Below are positions 25,666 through 33,725 of a DNA stretch of 64,000 nt, one piece after another; within the stretch, counting starts at the first letter, position 1, and every line of letters starts with the position of its first letter. The translations under genes were made by a program, and so were the position numbers. A model generated the notes under the pieces. The model was not told the origin of the DNA and searched no databases. It was given only the letters and a program-made list of their open reading frames with translations. The stretch lies in NCBI GenBank assembly GCA_963807305.1, contig CAWEBN010000014.1, forward strand, positions 1 through 64,000, read 5' to 3'. This DNA is from JAOPZW01 sp963807305. Its GTDB lineage: Bacteria > Actinomycetota > Thermoleophilia > Solirubrobacterales > Solirubrobacteraceae.

Positions 25666-26430
25666 ATGAGCTCAGGGCTGGCGATTCTCGCCGTCGACGA
25701 CGAGCCCCGGGCGCTGACCGACATCAAGCGCCTGCTCGAGACCTCGGCCTCGGTCGAGCGGGTGGCCACGGCCACCTCCGCCAAGGAGGCGCTCGTCTAT
25801 CTCTCGGGCGGCCGCTACGACGCGCTCTTCCTCGATGTCGCGATGCCCGAGATCGAGGGCATGGCCCTGGCGCGCCTGCTGCGGCGCTTCGCCGATCCGC
25901 CGGCGGTCGTCTTCCTCACCGGCCACCCCGACGCGGCGGTCGAGGCCTTCGAGGTGCAGGCGCTCGACTTCCTGGTCAAGCCGGTCACGCGCGAGCGGCT
26001 CGAGTCGGCGCTGGGCCGCGTAGAGCAGCACGTGCGCGGCGCCGAGGCGGCCAAGAACGGGCCCTCGGGCGACGGGGCGGAGAGCGCCGCCGCCGGGCCG
26101 GACGTCGTCGCGGTCGACAACCCCAAGGGCGGCGGCAAGCGGCTCGTGCGCCTGGAGACGATCTCCTTCGCGCAGGCCAACGGCGACTACGCGCGCATCG
26201 TGTGCGAGGACGGGCGCTTCCTGCTGCGCACGCCTCTGAGCCAGCTCGAGAAGGATTGGGCGGCGACGGGCTTCGCCCGCGTGCACCGCGCCTACCTCGT
26301 CAATCTCAAGCACGCGGTCGAGCTGCGGGCCCAGCTCAACGGCACCGCCGTGCTCATCATGCGCGACGACACCGAGATCCCCGTGGCGCGCCGCAACGTC
26401 GCCGCGCTGCGGCGCCGGCTGCACGCGTAG
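25666..26430 (+). CDS. LytTR-type response regulator
   Basis: 254 residues from ATG 25666. The receiver (5-120) carries the acidic pair VDDEP, phosphoacceptor ALFLDVAMPE, the switch Thr in VFLTGHP and Lys in DFLVKPVT. An Ala/Gly linker leads to a LytTR DNA-binding domain (145-254): ISFAQANGDYARIVC, FLLRTPLSQLE and FARVHRAYLVNL. It binds direct-repeat promoter sites in relatives. Paired with the degenerate LytS-like protein just upstream. Confidence 0.92.
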   Translation: MSSGLAILAVDDEPRALTDIKRLLETSASVERVATATSAKEALVYLSGGRYDALFLDVAMPEIEGMALARLLRRFADPPAVVFLTGHPDAAVEAFEVQALDFLVKPVTRERLESALGRVEQHVRGAEAAKNGPSGDGAESAAAGPDVVAVDNPKGGGKRLVRLETISFAQANGDYARIVCEDGRFLLRTPLSQLEKDWAATGFARVHRAYLVNLKHAVELRAQLNGTAVLIMRDDTEIPVARRNVAALRRRLHA

Positions 26431-26497
26431 CGGGCGCGCTCGCGAGGCCGGGATCGCCCAGCGTTCCGCTCGGCGAAATCGTCGGCATACTAGGTCC

Positions 26498-27301
26498 GTG
26501 GCCACCGCCGCGACATTGGACGAGCACCTCGCGCCGCTGAAGGCCGATCCGCGGCACAGCGCGATCCTGCTCGACGTCGACGGAGTGCTCGCGCCCATCG
26601 TGCGTCACGCCGACGACGCGCACGTCCCCGAGCCCACCCGGGTGCCGCTCATCGCCGTCGCCAAGCGCTACGGGCTGGTCGCGTGCGTGTCCGGGCGCCG
26701 CGCCGCCACTGCGCGCCAGATCGTCTCGCTGGGCTCCATCACCTACGTCGGCAACCACGGCGCCGAGGTGCTGCGCGGCGGACGGACCGAGGTCGAGCTC
26801 GATCCCGAGGTGGCCAGCTGGTCGCCGCGGATGGACGCATGGGCGCGCGAGGCCTGGAACGACGAGCTGCACCGCCTGCGTGTGCGGGCCGAGGACAAGG
26901 ACGTGATCCGGGCCTACCACTGGCGCGGCGCCCGCGACGAGGCCGCGGCCGAAGCGGCCGTGCGCGAGCTCGCCGAGCGCGCGGAGAAGGCCGGCTTCGT
27001 CGTGCACTGGGGCCGCAAGGTCCTCGAGGTGCGCCCGCCGGTCGCGCTCAACAAGGGGCGCGGGGTCGAGCACCTGCTCGAAGGCACCGACATCACCGCC
27101 GCCCTCTATGTGGGCGACGACAACACCGACCTCGACGCGTTCGAGGCGCTGCGCCGCCTGGCGGGCGCAGGGCGCCTGCAGGCCGCGGTCTGCGTGGGCG
27201 TCGCCTCCGATGAGACGCCCGCCGAGCTCGACGCCCAGGCCGACGTGCTCGTCGACGGCCCCGTCGGCGTTCGCGCGCTGCTGTCCGCTCTGGTCGACTA
27301 G
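26498..27301 (+). CDS. otsB: Trehalose-6-phosphate phosphatase
   Basis: 267 residues from GTG 26498. HAD motif I is LLDVDGVLAPI (nucleophile and acid aspartates), motif II VSGRR, and motif III/IV GDDNTDLDAFEAL. GNHGAEV and NKGRGVEHLL are typical of OtsB. It dephosphorylates trehalose-6-phosphate to trehalose in the cytosol. No otsA is in the window. Followed after 8 bp by a membrane-protein gene. Confidence 0.9.
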   Translation: MATAATLDEHLAPLKADPRHSAILLDVDGVLAPIVRHADDAHVPEPTRVPLIAVAKRYGLVACVSGRRAATARQIVSLGSITYVGNHGAEVLRGGRTEVELDPEVASWSPRMDAWAREAWNDELHRLRVRAEDKDVIRAYHWRGARDEAAAEAAVRELAERAEKAGFVVHWGRKVLEVRPPVALNKGRGVEHLLEGTDITAALYVGDDNTDLDAFEALRRLAGAGRLQAAVCVGVASDETPAELDAQADVLVDGPVGVRALLSALVD

Positions 27302-27309
27302 CCGCCCCG

Positions 27310-27843
27310 GTGCGCTTCGTCGACCTGCTCAAGACGACCGTCATGCTCAGCGCGGCTGCGGCGACGATGCTCGCCGTCGTCACCGTCATCGGCGCCACGC
27401 ACGATCGCGACGACACGCTCGTCTTCATCGCCACCGGCTGGTGGATCGCCGGGGCGATCATCGGCGGCGCGCTGGGCCGGCGCATGCACGTCACGGCGCC
27501 CATCGGCCGGCTGCTCGCCGACGCCAAGCAGGCCACGATGCTGCCCGAGCACCGGCCCGGCGCGGTCATCCTCAACCGCCTGTGGCCGCTGCTGGCCTCG
27601 ACCGTGGCGGCCGGCGCGATCGGCTTCATCTTCCCGCAGGTGCCCGCCGTGGCCTGTGGCTTCGCGATCATCTGGTCGCTGGCGTGGCGCCGCCAGGACT
27701 CCGCGGTCCTCGCGGTCGAGGAGCGCGACGGCGTGACGTACTACGTCGAGCGCACCTCACCGGTCCGGCCGATGCAGCTCGTCCGCACGCCTGGACTGCG
27801 CCGTGAGGTGCCGACACTCACGTCGGTCGACGGAACGCGCTGA
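27310..27843 (+). CDS. Small membrane protein of unknown function
   Basis: 177 residues from GTG 27310. Four hydrophobic segments are seen: VMLSAAAATMLAVVTVIGA, FIATGWWIAGAIIGGALG, LWPLLASTVAAGAIGFIF and VPAVACGFAIIWSLAW. A C-terminal cytosolic tail of about 45 residues follows (VEERDGVTYYVERTSP). No family recognised. It sits between otsB and a glycosyltransferase gene and is probably in the same transcript. Confidence 0.7.
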   Translation: MRFVDLLKTTVMLSAAAATMLAVVTVIGATHDRDDTLVFIATGWWIAGAIIGGALGRRMHVTAPIGRLLADAKQATMLPEHRPGAVILNRLWPLLASTVAAGAIGFIFPQVPAVACGFAIIWSLAWRRQDSAVLAVEERDGVTYYVERTSPVRPMQLVRTPGLRREVPTLTSVDGTR

Positions 27844-27851
27844 GCGCCGCC

Positions 27852-28829
27852 GTGGCCGAGATCCTCATCGTGTCGCTCGGGTCGACGGCCGGCCTGCGTG
27901 CGGCCGATGCGGAGCTCGCGGGGGCGCTCGAGCGCGCCGGCGCGGACATCGCCGTGGTCGCGGCGCCGGCGCCGCGCGAGGTCCGGACCCTGGCGCTGAC
28001 CGACCTCGTCTGGGCGCGCGCCGCCCGCGCGGCGGCGGTGCAAGGGATCGCGGAGCACGGGCCGCGCGCCGTCGTCTACGCAACGGTGACGGCCGCGCTG
28101 CTGTGGCCGCGGCCCGGCGCCATCCGCTACGACGCCCCCGCGGCCGCCAACCGGCCCGGGCGCCATGGGCTGTGGCAGCGCCCGCTCGAGCGCCGGCGTC
28201 TGCGCGAGGCGACGCTGCTCGTCCCCCAGGCGCCCGGGACGCTCGCCGAGTCGCCCTCGCCGCACGCGCCCGCGGTCGTCGTCCCGATCCCGGTCGAGCC
28301 CTCGGGGGCACCGGCGCCCGAGCGCGACATCGCGGCCATCACCTACGCCGCCAACCCCGAGAAGAAGGGCCTCGATCGCGTCCTCGCCGCGTGGGCGGCG
28401 GTGCGCCGCGAGGGCGAGGAGCTGGTGGTGACCGGCACCGAGCGCGTGCCGCGCGCCCCGGGCGTCCGCGCCGCCGGACCGCTCGTGCCCGACGAGTACC
28501 GCGCGCTGCTGCGACGGGCGCGTGTGTTCGTGACCGCGCCGCGGCGCGAGGACTATGGCCTGGCGCAGCTCGAGGCGCTGGCCGACGGCTGCCAGCTCGT
28601 GACGACGCCGGCGCCCGGCCCCTACGCGGCGCTGCCGCTGGCCGGCGGCCTCGACCCGCGCCTCGTCGGCGAGGACCTGGCACCGGCGCTGCGCGCGGCT
28701 CTCGACGACCCCATGCGCGGCTACGCCGAGCGTGCGCTGGCGGCGATCGCGCCCTACCGCCGCGCCGCCGTCGACGCGGTCGTTCGCGCCGAACTGCTCC
28801 CGCGGTTGCTCAGCGCGCGCGCTTCCTGA
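27852..28829 (+). CDS. Glycosyltransferase family 4-like protein
   Basis: 325 residues from GTG 27852, 8 bp after the membrane-protein gene. The C-terminal half has the GT-B features ITYAANPEKKGLDRVL, LVPDEYRALLRRARVFV and a donor-binding EDYGLAQLEALADGC (E-x7-E motif in PRREDYGLAQLE). The N-terminal acceptor domain is shorter than usual. Acceptor unknown. Its end overlaps the convergent polX gene by 20 bp. Confidence 0.8.
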   Translation: MAEILIVSLGSTAGLRAADAELAGALERAGADIAVVAAPAPREVRTLALTDLVWARAARAAAVQGIAEHGPRAVVYATVTAALLWPRPGAIRYDAPAAANRPGRHGLWQRPLERRRLREATLLVPQAPGTLAESPSPHAPAVVVPIPVEPSGAPAPERDIAAITYAANPEKKGLDRVLAAWAAVRREGEELVVTGTERVPRAPGVRAAGPLVPDEYRALLRRARVFVTAPRREDYGLAQLEALADGCQLVTTPAPGPYAALPLAGGLDPRLVGEDLAPALRAALDDPMRGYAERALAAIAPYRRAAVDAVVRAELLPRLLSARAS

Positions 28830-30552
28830 GCGCCGCGAGCTGCTCCCAGGGGAGCGTGTTCGCGACGTCGTCCTTGGTCAGCCACGCCCGGCGCGCGGTG
28901 GCGATGCCCCAGCGGGTGTGGATCATGGTGTCGGGGCCGTGGGCGTCGGAGTCGATGACGATCCGCACGCCCGCCGCCGCGGCGTTGCGCGCGTTGATGT
29001 CATCGAGGTCGCGGCGGTCGGGCGCCGAGTTGATCTCGAGCATGGTGCCGGTGCGCACGGCCGCCTCGATGAGGCGCTCGACGTCGACCGCGTAGGGGGC
29101 GCGCGACTGGATCTTGCGTCCGGTCGGGTGGCCGATGGCGTCGATCAGCGGGTGCTCGATCGCGGCGATCATGCGCTCGGTCATCGCATCGGAGCCGACC
29201 GCGAACGACGTGTGGACCGAGCCGACGACCCAGTCGAGCTGCGCCAGCAGGTCGTCGTCGTAGTCCGGGCGGCCGTCGGTGCCGATGTTCGTCTCGGTGC
29301 CGATGAGCACGCGGATGCCGTCCATGCGCTCGTCCAGCGCGCGGACCGCCTCGATCTGCGCGCGCAGAGCATCGGGCGTGACGTGGTTGCCAAAGCCGTG
29401 CGTGGCCGAGTGGTCGGTGATCGCGATGTACTCGAGGCCCAGCTCGCGCGCGCGGACGGCCATCGCCTCGGCGTCGGCGCGGCCGTCGCTGAGCGTCGTG
29501 TGCATGTGCAGGTCGCCCTTGAGGTCGCTCTGCTCGATGAGGGCCGGCAGCTCGCCGTCGGTCAGCGCCAGCTCGCCGCGGTTCTCGCGCAGCTCGGGCG
29601 GGATCCACGGCAGCCCGAGCAGCTCGTAGACCTCCTCCTCGGTCGCACAGCGGTGCGTCTGGCCGGTGGCGTCATCGAGCAGGCCGTACTCGGAGACGTG
29701 CAGCCCGCGGCGGACGGCCGCCTCGCGCAGCGCCAGGTTGTGCGCCTTCGAGCCGGTGAAGTGCTGCAGGAGGTTGCCGAACTGGTCGGGCTCGACCACG
29801 CGCAGGTCGACGGAGACGCCCGTGTGGGTGCGCGCCCGCGCGGCGTTCTCGCCCGGCGAAGCCGCGCTCTCGATCACGTCGAGCCCGGCGAAGGCGGCCA
29901 TGAGCGCCGGCGGATCGGAGGCCGTGGCGATGATGTCGAGGTCCTTGACGGCGTCGGCCAGGCGCCGTGCGGAGCCGGCCAGCTCGACCCGATCGAGGCC
30001 GAACTGCGCACCCTGCGCGCGCAGCGCGTCGATGATGCCCTCGCCGATCTCCAGGGCCGTGGGAAGCAACACCCTCGGCTCGGGCGCCTCGCCGACGCCG
30101 GCCGCGAAGGCCTCGAGCACGGACTCCTCGAACTTGGCGCCGAAGCCGCGCACGTCGCGCAGCTTCTCGCCCTCGGCGGCCGCGCGCAGGCTCTCCAGCG
30201 AATCGATGCCGAGCTCGTCGTAGAGCTTACGGGCGCGCTTGGGGCCGAGCCCAGGCAGCCGCGTGAGGTCGACGAGGCCGGCCGGGATGCGCGCGCGCAG
30301 CTTCTCGATGGCCGGGATCGTGCCCGTCTCGAGCAGGGCCTCGATCTTCTCCTCGAGCGTGCGGCCGATCCCCGGCAGCTCGGTGACCTTGCCTTCGCGT
30401 GTCATGGCCGCGACCGAGCGCGGCGCCTCGCGCACGGATTTCGCGGCGTTGCGGTAGGCGAGCACGCGGTGCACGACGGCGCCGTCGAGCTCGTAGAGGT
30501 CGGCGAGCTCGTCGAAGAGCGTCGCGATGGTGGCGTTGGGCGGATCGGGCAT
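28810..30552 (-). CDS. polX: Family X DNA polymerase with PHP exonuclease domain
   Basis: 580 residues from ATG 30552. Two helix-hairpin-helix regions (LPGIGRTLEEKIEALL, LPGLGPKRARKLYDEL) lead to the nucleotidyltransferase core with AGSARRL and DLDI (metal aspartates), and VDLRVV as third acidic strand. The C-terminal PHP domain keeps all metal motifs: DLHMHTTLSDG, ITDHSATHG, ETNIGTDG, GSVHTSF, GHPTGR and DSDAHG. It fills gaps in base-excision repair and can trim 3' ends. Divergent by 30 bp from the mannosyltransferase-like gene. Confidence 0.95.
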   Translation of the reverse strand: MPDPPNATIATLFDELADLYELDGAVVHRVLAYRNAAKSVREAPRSVAAMTREGKVTELPGIGRTLEEKIEALLETGTIPAIEKLRARIPAGLVDLTRLPGLGPKRARKLYDELGIDSLESLRAAAEGEKLRDVRGFGAKFEESVLEAFAAGVGEAPEPRVLLPTALEIGEGIIDALRAQGAQFGLDRVELAGSARRLADAVKDLDIIATASDPPALMAAFAGLDVIESAASPGENAARARTHTGVSVDLRVVEPDQFGNLLQHFTGSKAHNLALREAAVRRGLHVSEYGLLDDATGQTHRCATEEEVYELLGLPWIPPELRENRGELALTDGELPALIEQSDLKGDLHMHTTLSDGRADAEAMAVRARELGLEYIAITDHSATHGFGNHVTPDALRAQIEAVRALDERMDGIRVLIGTETNIGTDGRPDYDDDLLAQLDWVVGSVHTSFAVGSDAMTERMIAAIEHPLIDAIGHPTGRKIQSRAPYAVDVERLIEAAVRTGTMLEINSAPDRRDLDDINARNAAAAGVRIVIDSDAHGPDTMIHTRWGIATARRAWLTKDDVANTLPWEQLAALRKRAR

Positions 30553-30582
30553 GGGCGTTGCCCATAAGGTACGCGGCCGTTC

Positions 30583-31377
30583 ATGACCGGACCCGCCTGG
30601 CTCGTCCTGCCCACCTTCAACGAGGCCGAGAACCTCGAGACCGTCGTCTCCGCCGCGCGTCGCGTGCTCGGCCAGGTCGCGCCCGAGGGCTTTCGGGTGC
30701 TCGTCGTCGACGACGAATCCCCCGACGGCACCGGCGCCATGGCCGACGAGCTGGCCGCGGCGCACCCGGGCGAGGTCGAGGTGCTGCACCGGCCCGTGCG
30801 CGAGGGCCTGGGCCCGGCGTACCTGGCGGGCTTCGCGCGAGCGCTCGCGGCCGGCGCCTGCTACGTCTTCGAGATGGACGCCGACCTCTCGCACGACCCG
30901 GCGGACCTCGCGCGCCTGCTCGCCGCCGTGCGCGATGACGGCGCGGATCTCGCGCTGGGCTCGCGCTACGTGCCCGGGGGCGCGGTCGCCGACTGGGGCG
31001 TCGTCCGGCGCGTCGTGAGCCGCGGGGGGTCCTGGTACGCGCGGCGCGCCCTGCGCCTGCCGATCCGCGACCTGACCGGCGGCTTCAAATGCTTCCGGGC
31101 CGACGTGCTGCGCGAGATCGACCTCCCCAGCGTCCGCTCGCGCGGTTACGCCTTCCAGGTCGAGCTCACGTACCGCACGATCGTCCGCGGCCGGCGGGTG
31201 GTCGAGGTCCCGATCGTCTTCCGCGACCGCCAGCTGGGCACGTCGAAGATGTCTTGGCGCATCACCGCCGAGGCGGCCTGGCTCGTGCCGCAGCTGCGCC
31301 GGGGCGCCGAGCACCTCCGACATCCGGCCGGGAGCCCTCAAGGGGCGCGGTCTTCGGGCCGAATCGACACAGGGTGA
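30583..31377 (+). CDS. Polyprenol-phosphate mannosyltransferase-like GT2 enzyme (DPM1/Ppm1 type)
   Basis: 264 residues from ATG 30583. GT2 motifs LVLPTFNEAENLETVV, VVDDESPDGTG, EMDADLSHDP (DxD) and GSRYVPGGAV, with LTGGFKCFRADVL, match dolichol/polyprenol-phosphate mannose synthases. It lacks the C-terminal membrane domain of long forms. It transfers mannose from GDP-mannose to a lipid carrier at the inner face of the membrane, for glycan or protein mannosylation. The next gene starts inside its stop (GTGA). Confidence 0.9.
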   Translation: MTGPAWLVLPTFNEAENLETVVSAARRVLGQVAPEGFRVLVVDDESPDGTGAMADELAAAHPGEVEVLHRPVREGLGPAYLAGFARALAAGACYVFEMDADLSHDPADLARLLAAVRDDGADLALGSRYVPGGAVADWGVVRRVVSRGGSWYARRALRLPIRDLTGGFKCFRADVLREIDLPSVRSRGYAFQVELTYRTIVRGRRVVEVPIVFRDRQLGTSKMSWRITAEAAWLVPQLRRGAEHLRHPAGSPQGARSSGRIDTG

Positions 31378-32078
31378 ACGTCAGCGAGCTGGCCCTGGCC
31401 CAGGGCATGGATGACACGCGCGCCGCGCTGCGCCGCTGGCACGGCGCGCCGACGGCCGTGCTGCGCCCGTGGGTCCTCGGCGCCGTCGCGATCGCGGTCG
31501 CGCTGCTGGCGGCGGTGTGGCTCATCGCCCACCTCGTCACCCCGGACCCCAGCGGGTACGTCGTCGCCGGCGTCAACGAGCCCGCAGACCTCGGTGCGGT
31601 CGGCCATGTGCTCTTCCGCAACTCGCTCGTGCTCGCGCTGCACTCGATGGCGTGCGTGGCGGGCTTCATCGCCGGCAGCTCACTGCCGACCCAGGCTGAG
31701 AACCACCGCGGCTGGTGGCGCGCCGTGCACGAGAAGGCCGGCCCGGCCGCGATCGTCTTCGTCGCCGGTGCGACGACCTTCTCGCTGTGCACCCAGGGCT
31801 ACGTCCTGGGCAGCGGGGCGGCGACGCTCGCCGCGCAGCTGGAGATCGGCCGCACGATGCTCATGCTCACCCTGCTGCCCCACGCGCTCATCGAGCTCGT
31901 CGCTCTCTTCCTGCCGCTCGCGGCGTGGATGCTCGCGAGCCGCCGCGAGGCGTGGAACGAGCTGCTGGCGGCCACCGCGGTGACCACCGCGATCGCCGTT
32001 CCGATGCTGATCCTGGCCGCGAGCCTCGAGGTCTTCGTCTGGCCCGACCTGCTGCGGCTCGCCTCACCGCTGGGCTAG
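31374..32078 (+). CDS. SpoIIM/DUF95-like integral membrane protein
   Basis: 234 residues from GTG 31374, coupled to the gene before it. Five hydrophobic segments: LGAVAIAVALLAAVWLIAHL, FRNSLVLALHSMACVAGFIAG, AAIVFVAGATTFSLC, MLMLTLLPHALIELVALFLPL and TTAIAVPMLILAASLEVF. The FRNSLVLALHS segment and LPHALIELVAL are the conserved stretches of the stage II sporulation protein M/DUF95 family. No sporulation role is implied; possibly it assists the lipid-linked glycosyltransferase. Confidence 0.8.
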   Translation: MNVSELALAQGMDDTRAALRRWHGAPTAVLRPWVLGAVAIAVALLAAVWLIAHLVTPDPSGYVVAGVNEPADLGAVGHVLFRNSLVLALHSMACVAGFIAGSSLPTQAENHRGWWRAVHEKAGPAAIVFVAGATTFSLCTQGYVLGSGAATLAAQLEIGRTMLMLTLLPHALIELVALFLPLAAWMLASRREAWNELLAATAVTTAIAVPMLILAASLEVFVWPDLLRLASPLG

Positions 32079-32148
32079 TGCATCACCGCGGCGCTGATGC
32101 AGCCGGCCCGCCGCGCCGCTCCTTGTAACGCCACAGGGCGCCGTCGGT

Positions 32149-32181
32149 ACTGGTCACTACACTTTGTATAGTGACTGGTCA
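32149..32181 (+). promoter_or_regulatory. Thioredoxin promoter with an operator-like inverted repeat
   Basis: TATAGT at 32167-32172 is a good -10. GTCACTA (32153-32159) and TAGTGAC (32169-32175) are a perfect inverted repeat overlapping it, and ACTGGTCA is repeated directly at 32149-32156 and 32174-32181. No good -35 is seen, suggesting activator or special sigma control. Confidence 0.5.
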
Positions 32182-32209
32182 GAAGGCCAGCACGCGACCA
32201 GGAGACAAC

Positions 32210-32536
32210 ATGGCAGCCAACATCATCGAGGTCACAGACGCGAGCTTCCAGGCCGAGGTCATCGAGTCGGAGACCCCTGTGCTCGTGGACTTCTGGGCCC
32301 CGTGGTGCGGGCCGTGCCGCGTCGTCGCCCCCGTGCTCGAGGAGATCGCGCAGGAGCGCGACGATCTGAGGATCGTCAAGCTCAACGTCGACGAGAACCA
32401 GGTCACTGCCGCGCAGTACCAGGTCCTGTCGATCCCGACCCTGATCCTCTTCAAGGGCGGGGCCGAGGCCAAGAAGGTCATCGGGGCCTACCCCAAGAAG
32501 CGCCTCGAGGCCGAGCTCGAGCCCGTCCTGGCCTAG
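32210..32536 (+). CDS. trxA: Thioredoxin
   Basis: 108 residues from ATG 32210, preceded by AGGAG; an in-frame ATG at 32171 lies within the operator region and is unlikely. The active site WAPWCGPC, the cis-proline region SIPTLILF and the usual length identify a standard thioredoxin. It reduces protein disulfides in the cytosol. Its stop overlaps that of the convergent methyltransferase gene by 4 bp. Confidence 0.97.
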   Translation: MAANIIEVTDASFQAEVIESETPVLVDFWAPWCGPCRVVAPVLEEIAQERDDLRIVKLNVDENQVTAAQYQVLSIPTLILFKGGAEAKKVIGAYPKKRLEAELEPVLA

Positions 32537-33261
32537 CGCCCGGACCCGCTCGCCTCGCAGATCAGCACCACCTGAAGCGCGAAGAGCTCGGGCCGCGCTC
32601 GCAGCGCGGCCCGCTCCAGCGCTCGTAGCGCCGGAATGCGCGCCTGCATCGGCACCGGTGCGGGCGCGAAGCGCTCCGCCACCAGCTGCAGCCCGGCCCG
32701 CTCGGCGAGCTCGCGGACGCTCGCCCGCGTGAAGAAGCGCAGGTGGGTGCGGTCGAAGAGGCCGTGCTCCGCGTACGGGAAGTGCCCGCGCGCCAACGCG
32801 CGGCGGCCCGTCCAATGCGCGACGTTCGGCACGCTGAGCACCACCCGCCCCCCGAACGCCGCCAGCGCCCGCAGCGCCGACCATGGGTCGCGCAGGTGCT
32901 CGAGCACGTCGCCGCACAGCACGACGTCGAAGGGCGCGAGCGACGCGACCTCGCCGCGACAGCCGGCGTCCTCGATGTCCCCGATCACGATCGCTTCGCA
33001 ATGCGCACGCGCACGCTCGGCCGCGACCGGGTCCGCCTCGACGCCCGTGACGCGGCATCCGCGCCGCGTCAACTCCGCGGCCAGGTAGCCCGTCGCGCAG
33101 CCGACGTCGAGCACTCGCGCCCCGTCGGGCACGGCGTCGAGCATGAGCCGGTGCGCCGGCGAGAGGCCGTGCTCGGCGACGAGCGCCGCGTACGGTGCCG
33201 CGGGCGGGGACTGCGTCTGGTCATCGGTCGAGGGCAGCGGGCGGGGACTGCGTCTGGTCAT
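32533..33261 (-). CDS. Class I SAM-dependent methyltransferase
   Basis: 242 residues from ATG 33261. SAM-binding motif I VLDVGCATGYLAAEL, motif II GVEADPVA and FDVVLCGDVLEHL match UbiG/methyltransferase-11/23 type enzymes. Substrate unknown. The start lies inside a perfect 37-bp tandem duplication, and this duplication places the ATG in frame (see findings), so the first 20 or so residues (MTRRSPRPLPSTDDQTQ) are probably recent. It follows the alkyltransferase-like gene by 23 bp. Confidence 0.85.
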   Translation of the reverse strand: MTRRSPRPLPSTDDQTQSPPAAPYAALVAEHGLSPAHRLMLDAVPDGARVLDVGCATGYLAAELTRRGCRVTGVEADPVAAERARAHCEAIVIGDIEDAGCRGEVASLAPFDVVLCGDVLEHLRDPWSALRALAAFGGRVVLSVPNVAHWTGRRALARGHFPYAEHGLFDRTHLRFFTRASVRELAERAGLQLVAERFAPAPVPMQARIPALRALERAALRARPELFALQVVLICEASGSGR

Positions 33262-33277
33262 CGGTCGAGGGCAGCGG
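33204..33277. repeat. Perfect 37-bp tandem duplication
   Basis: 33204-33240 and 33241-33277 are identical. Each unit carries GCGGGGACTG at its left end and, on the minus strand, an ATG ACC AGA start. The unit length is not a multiple of three, so the copies are read in different frames of the methyltransferase gene. Confidence 0.95.
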
Positions 33278-33284
33278 GCTGATC

Positions 33285-33596
33285 CTAGGCGGCGGGCACC
33301 TCCTCGGACAGCCGCACGCGGGCGTCCTGGCTCGCGCGGTCGCGCTCGTCGAAGACCAGCCCCTCGCGCTCGAGCAGCGCCCGCGCGCGCTCGGGGTCGC
33401 CGAGAGCCGTCGGCGCCACCCGCCCGTCGGCGCGCAGCACGCGATGCGCGCCGGCGATCTCCAGCGTCATCAGGCGCTGGTTGACGGCCCGCGCCTCGTC
33501 GGCGAAGCCACCCGCCGCCACGCACACGTCGGCGTAGCTCATCCAGCGCCCTGCCGGGATCCCCTCCACCACCGTGCGCAGCTTGTCGCGGTCCAC
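33285..33596 (-). CDS. Alkyltransferase-like protein (MGMT-fold, no acceptor Cys)
   Basis: 103 residues. GIPAGRWMSYADVCVAAG and AVNQRLMTLEIAGAHRVLRADGRV match the DNA-binding domain of O6-alkylguanine transferases, but the PCHR active site reads GAHR, with no cysteine. This is the pattern of alkyltransferase-like proteins (YbaZ/ATL), which bind O6-alkylguanine lesions and flag them for nucleotide excision repair. It precedes the methyltransferase gene. Confidence 0.85.
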   Translation of the reverse strand: MDRDKLRTVVEGIPAGRWMSYADVCVAAGGFADEARAVNQRLMTLEIAGAHRVLRADGRVAPTALGDPERARALLEREGLVFDERDRASQDARVRLSEEVPAA

Positions 33597-33725
33597 GTCG
33601 TCCTCCCTCGTCGTCTGGTCACTGACGACGACCGTACGCGCGCCCGCGCGGCGATCCGGCCCGGCGCGCGTGAATTGGCACAGCCCGTGCGCAGAGTCGT
33701 GACGAGGCGCGGGCGGCGCCGCGCG

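Noticed and set aside
33204..33277. Two-copy repeat as a CRISPR fragment or mobile-element end
   Set aside because: The copies are directly adjacent with no spacer, and there are no terminal inverted repeats or nearby cas or transposase genes.
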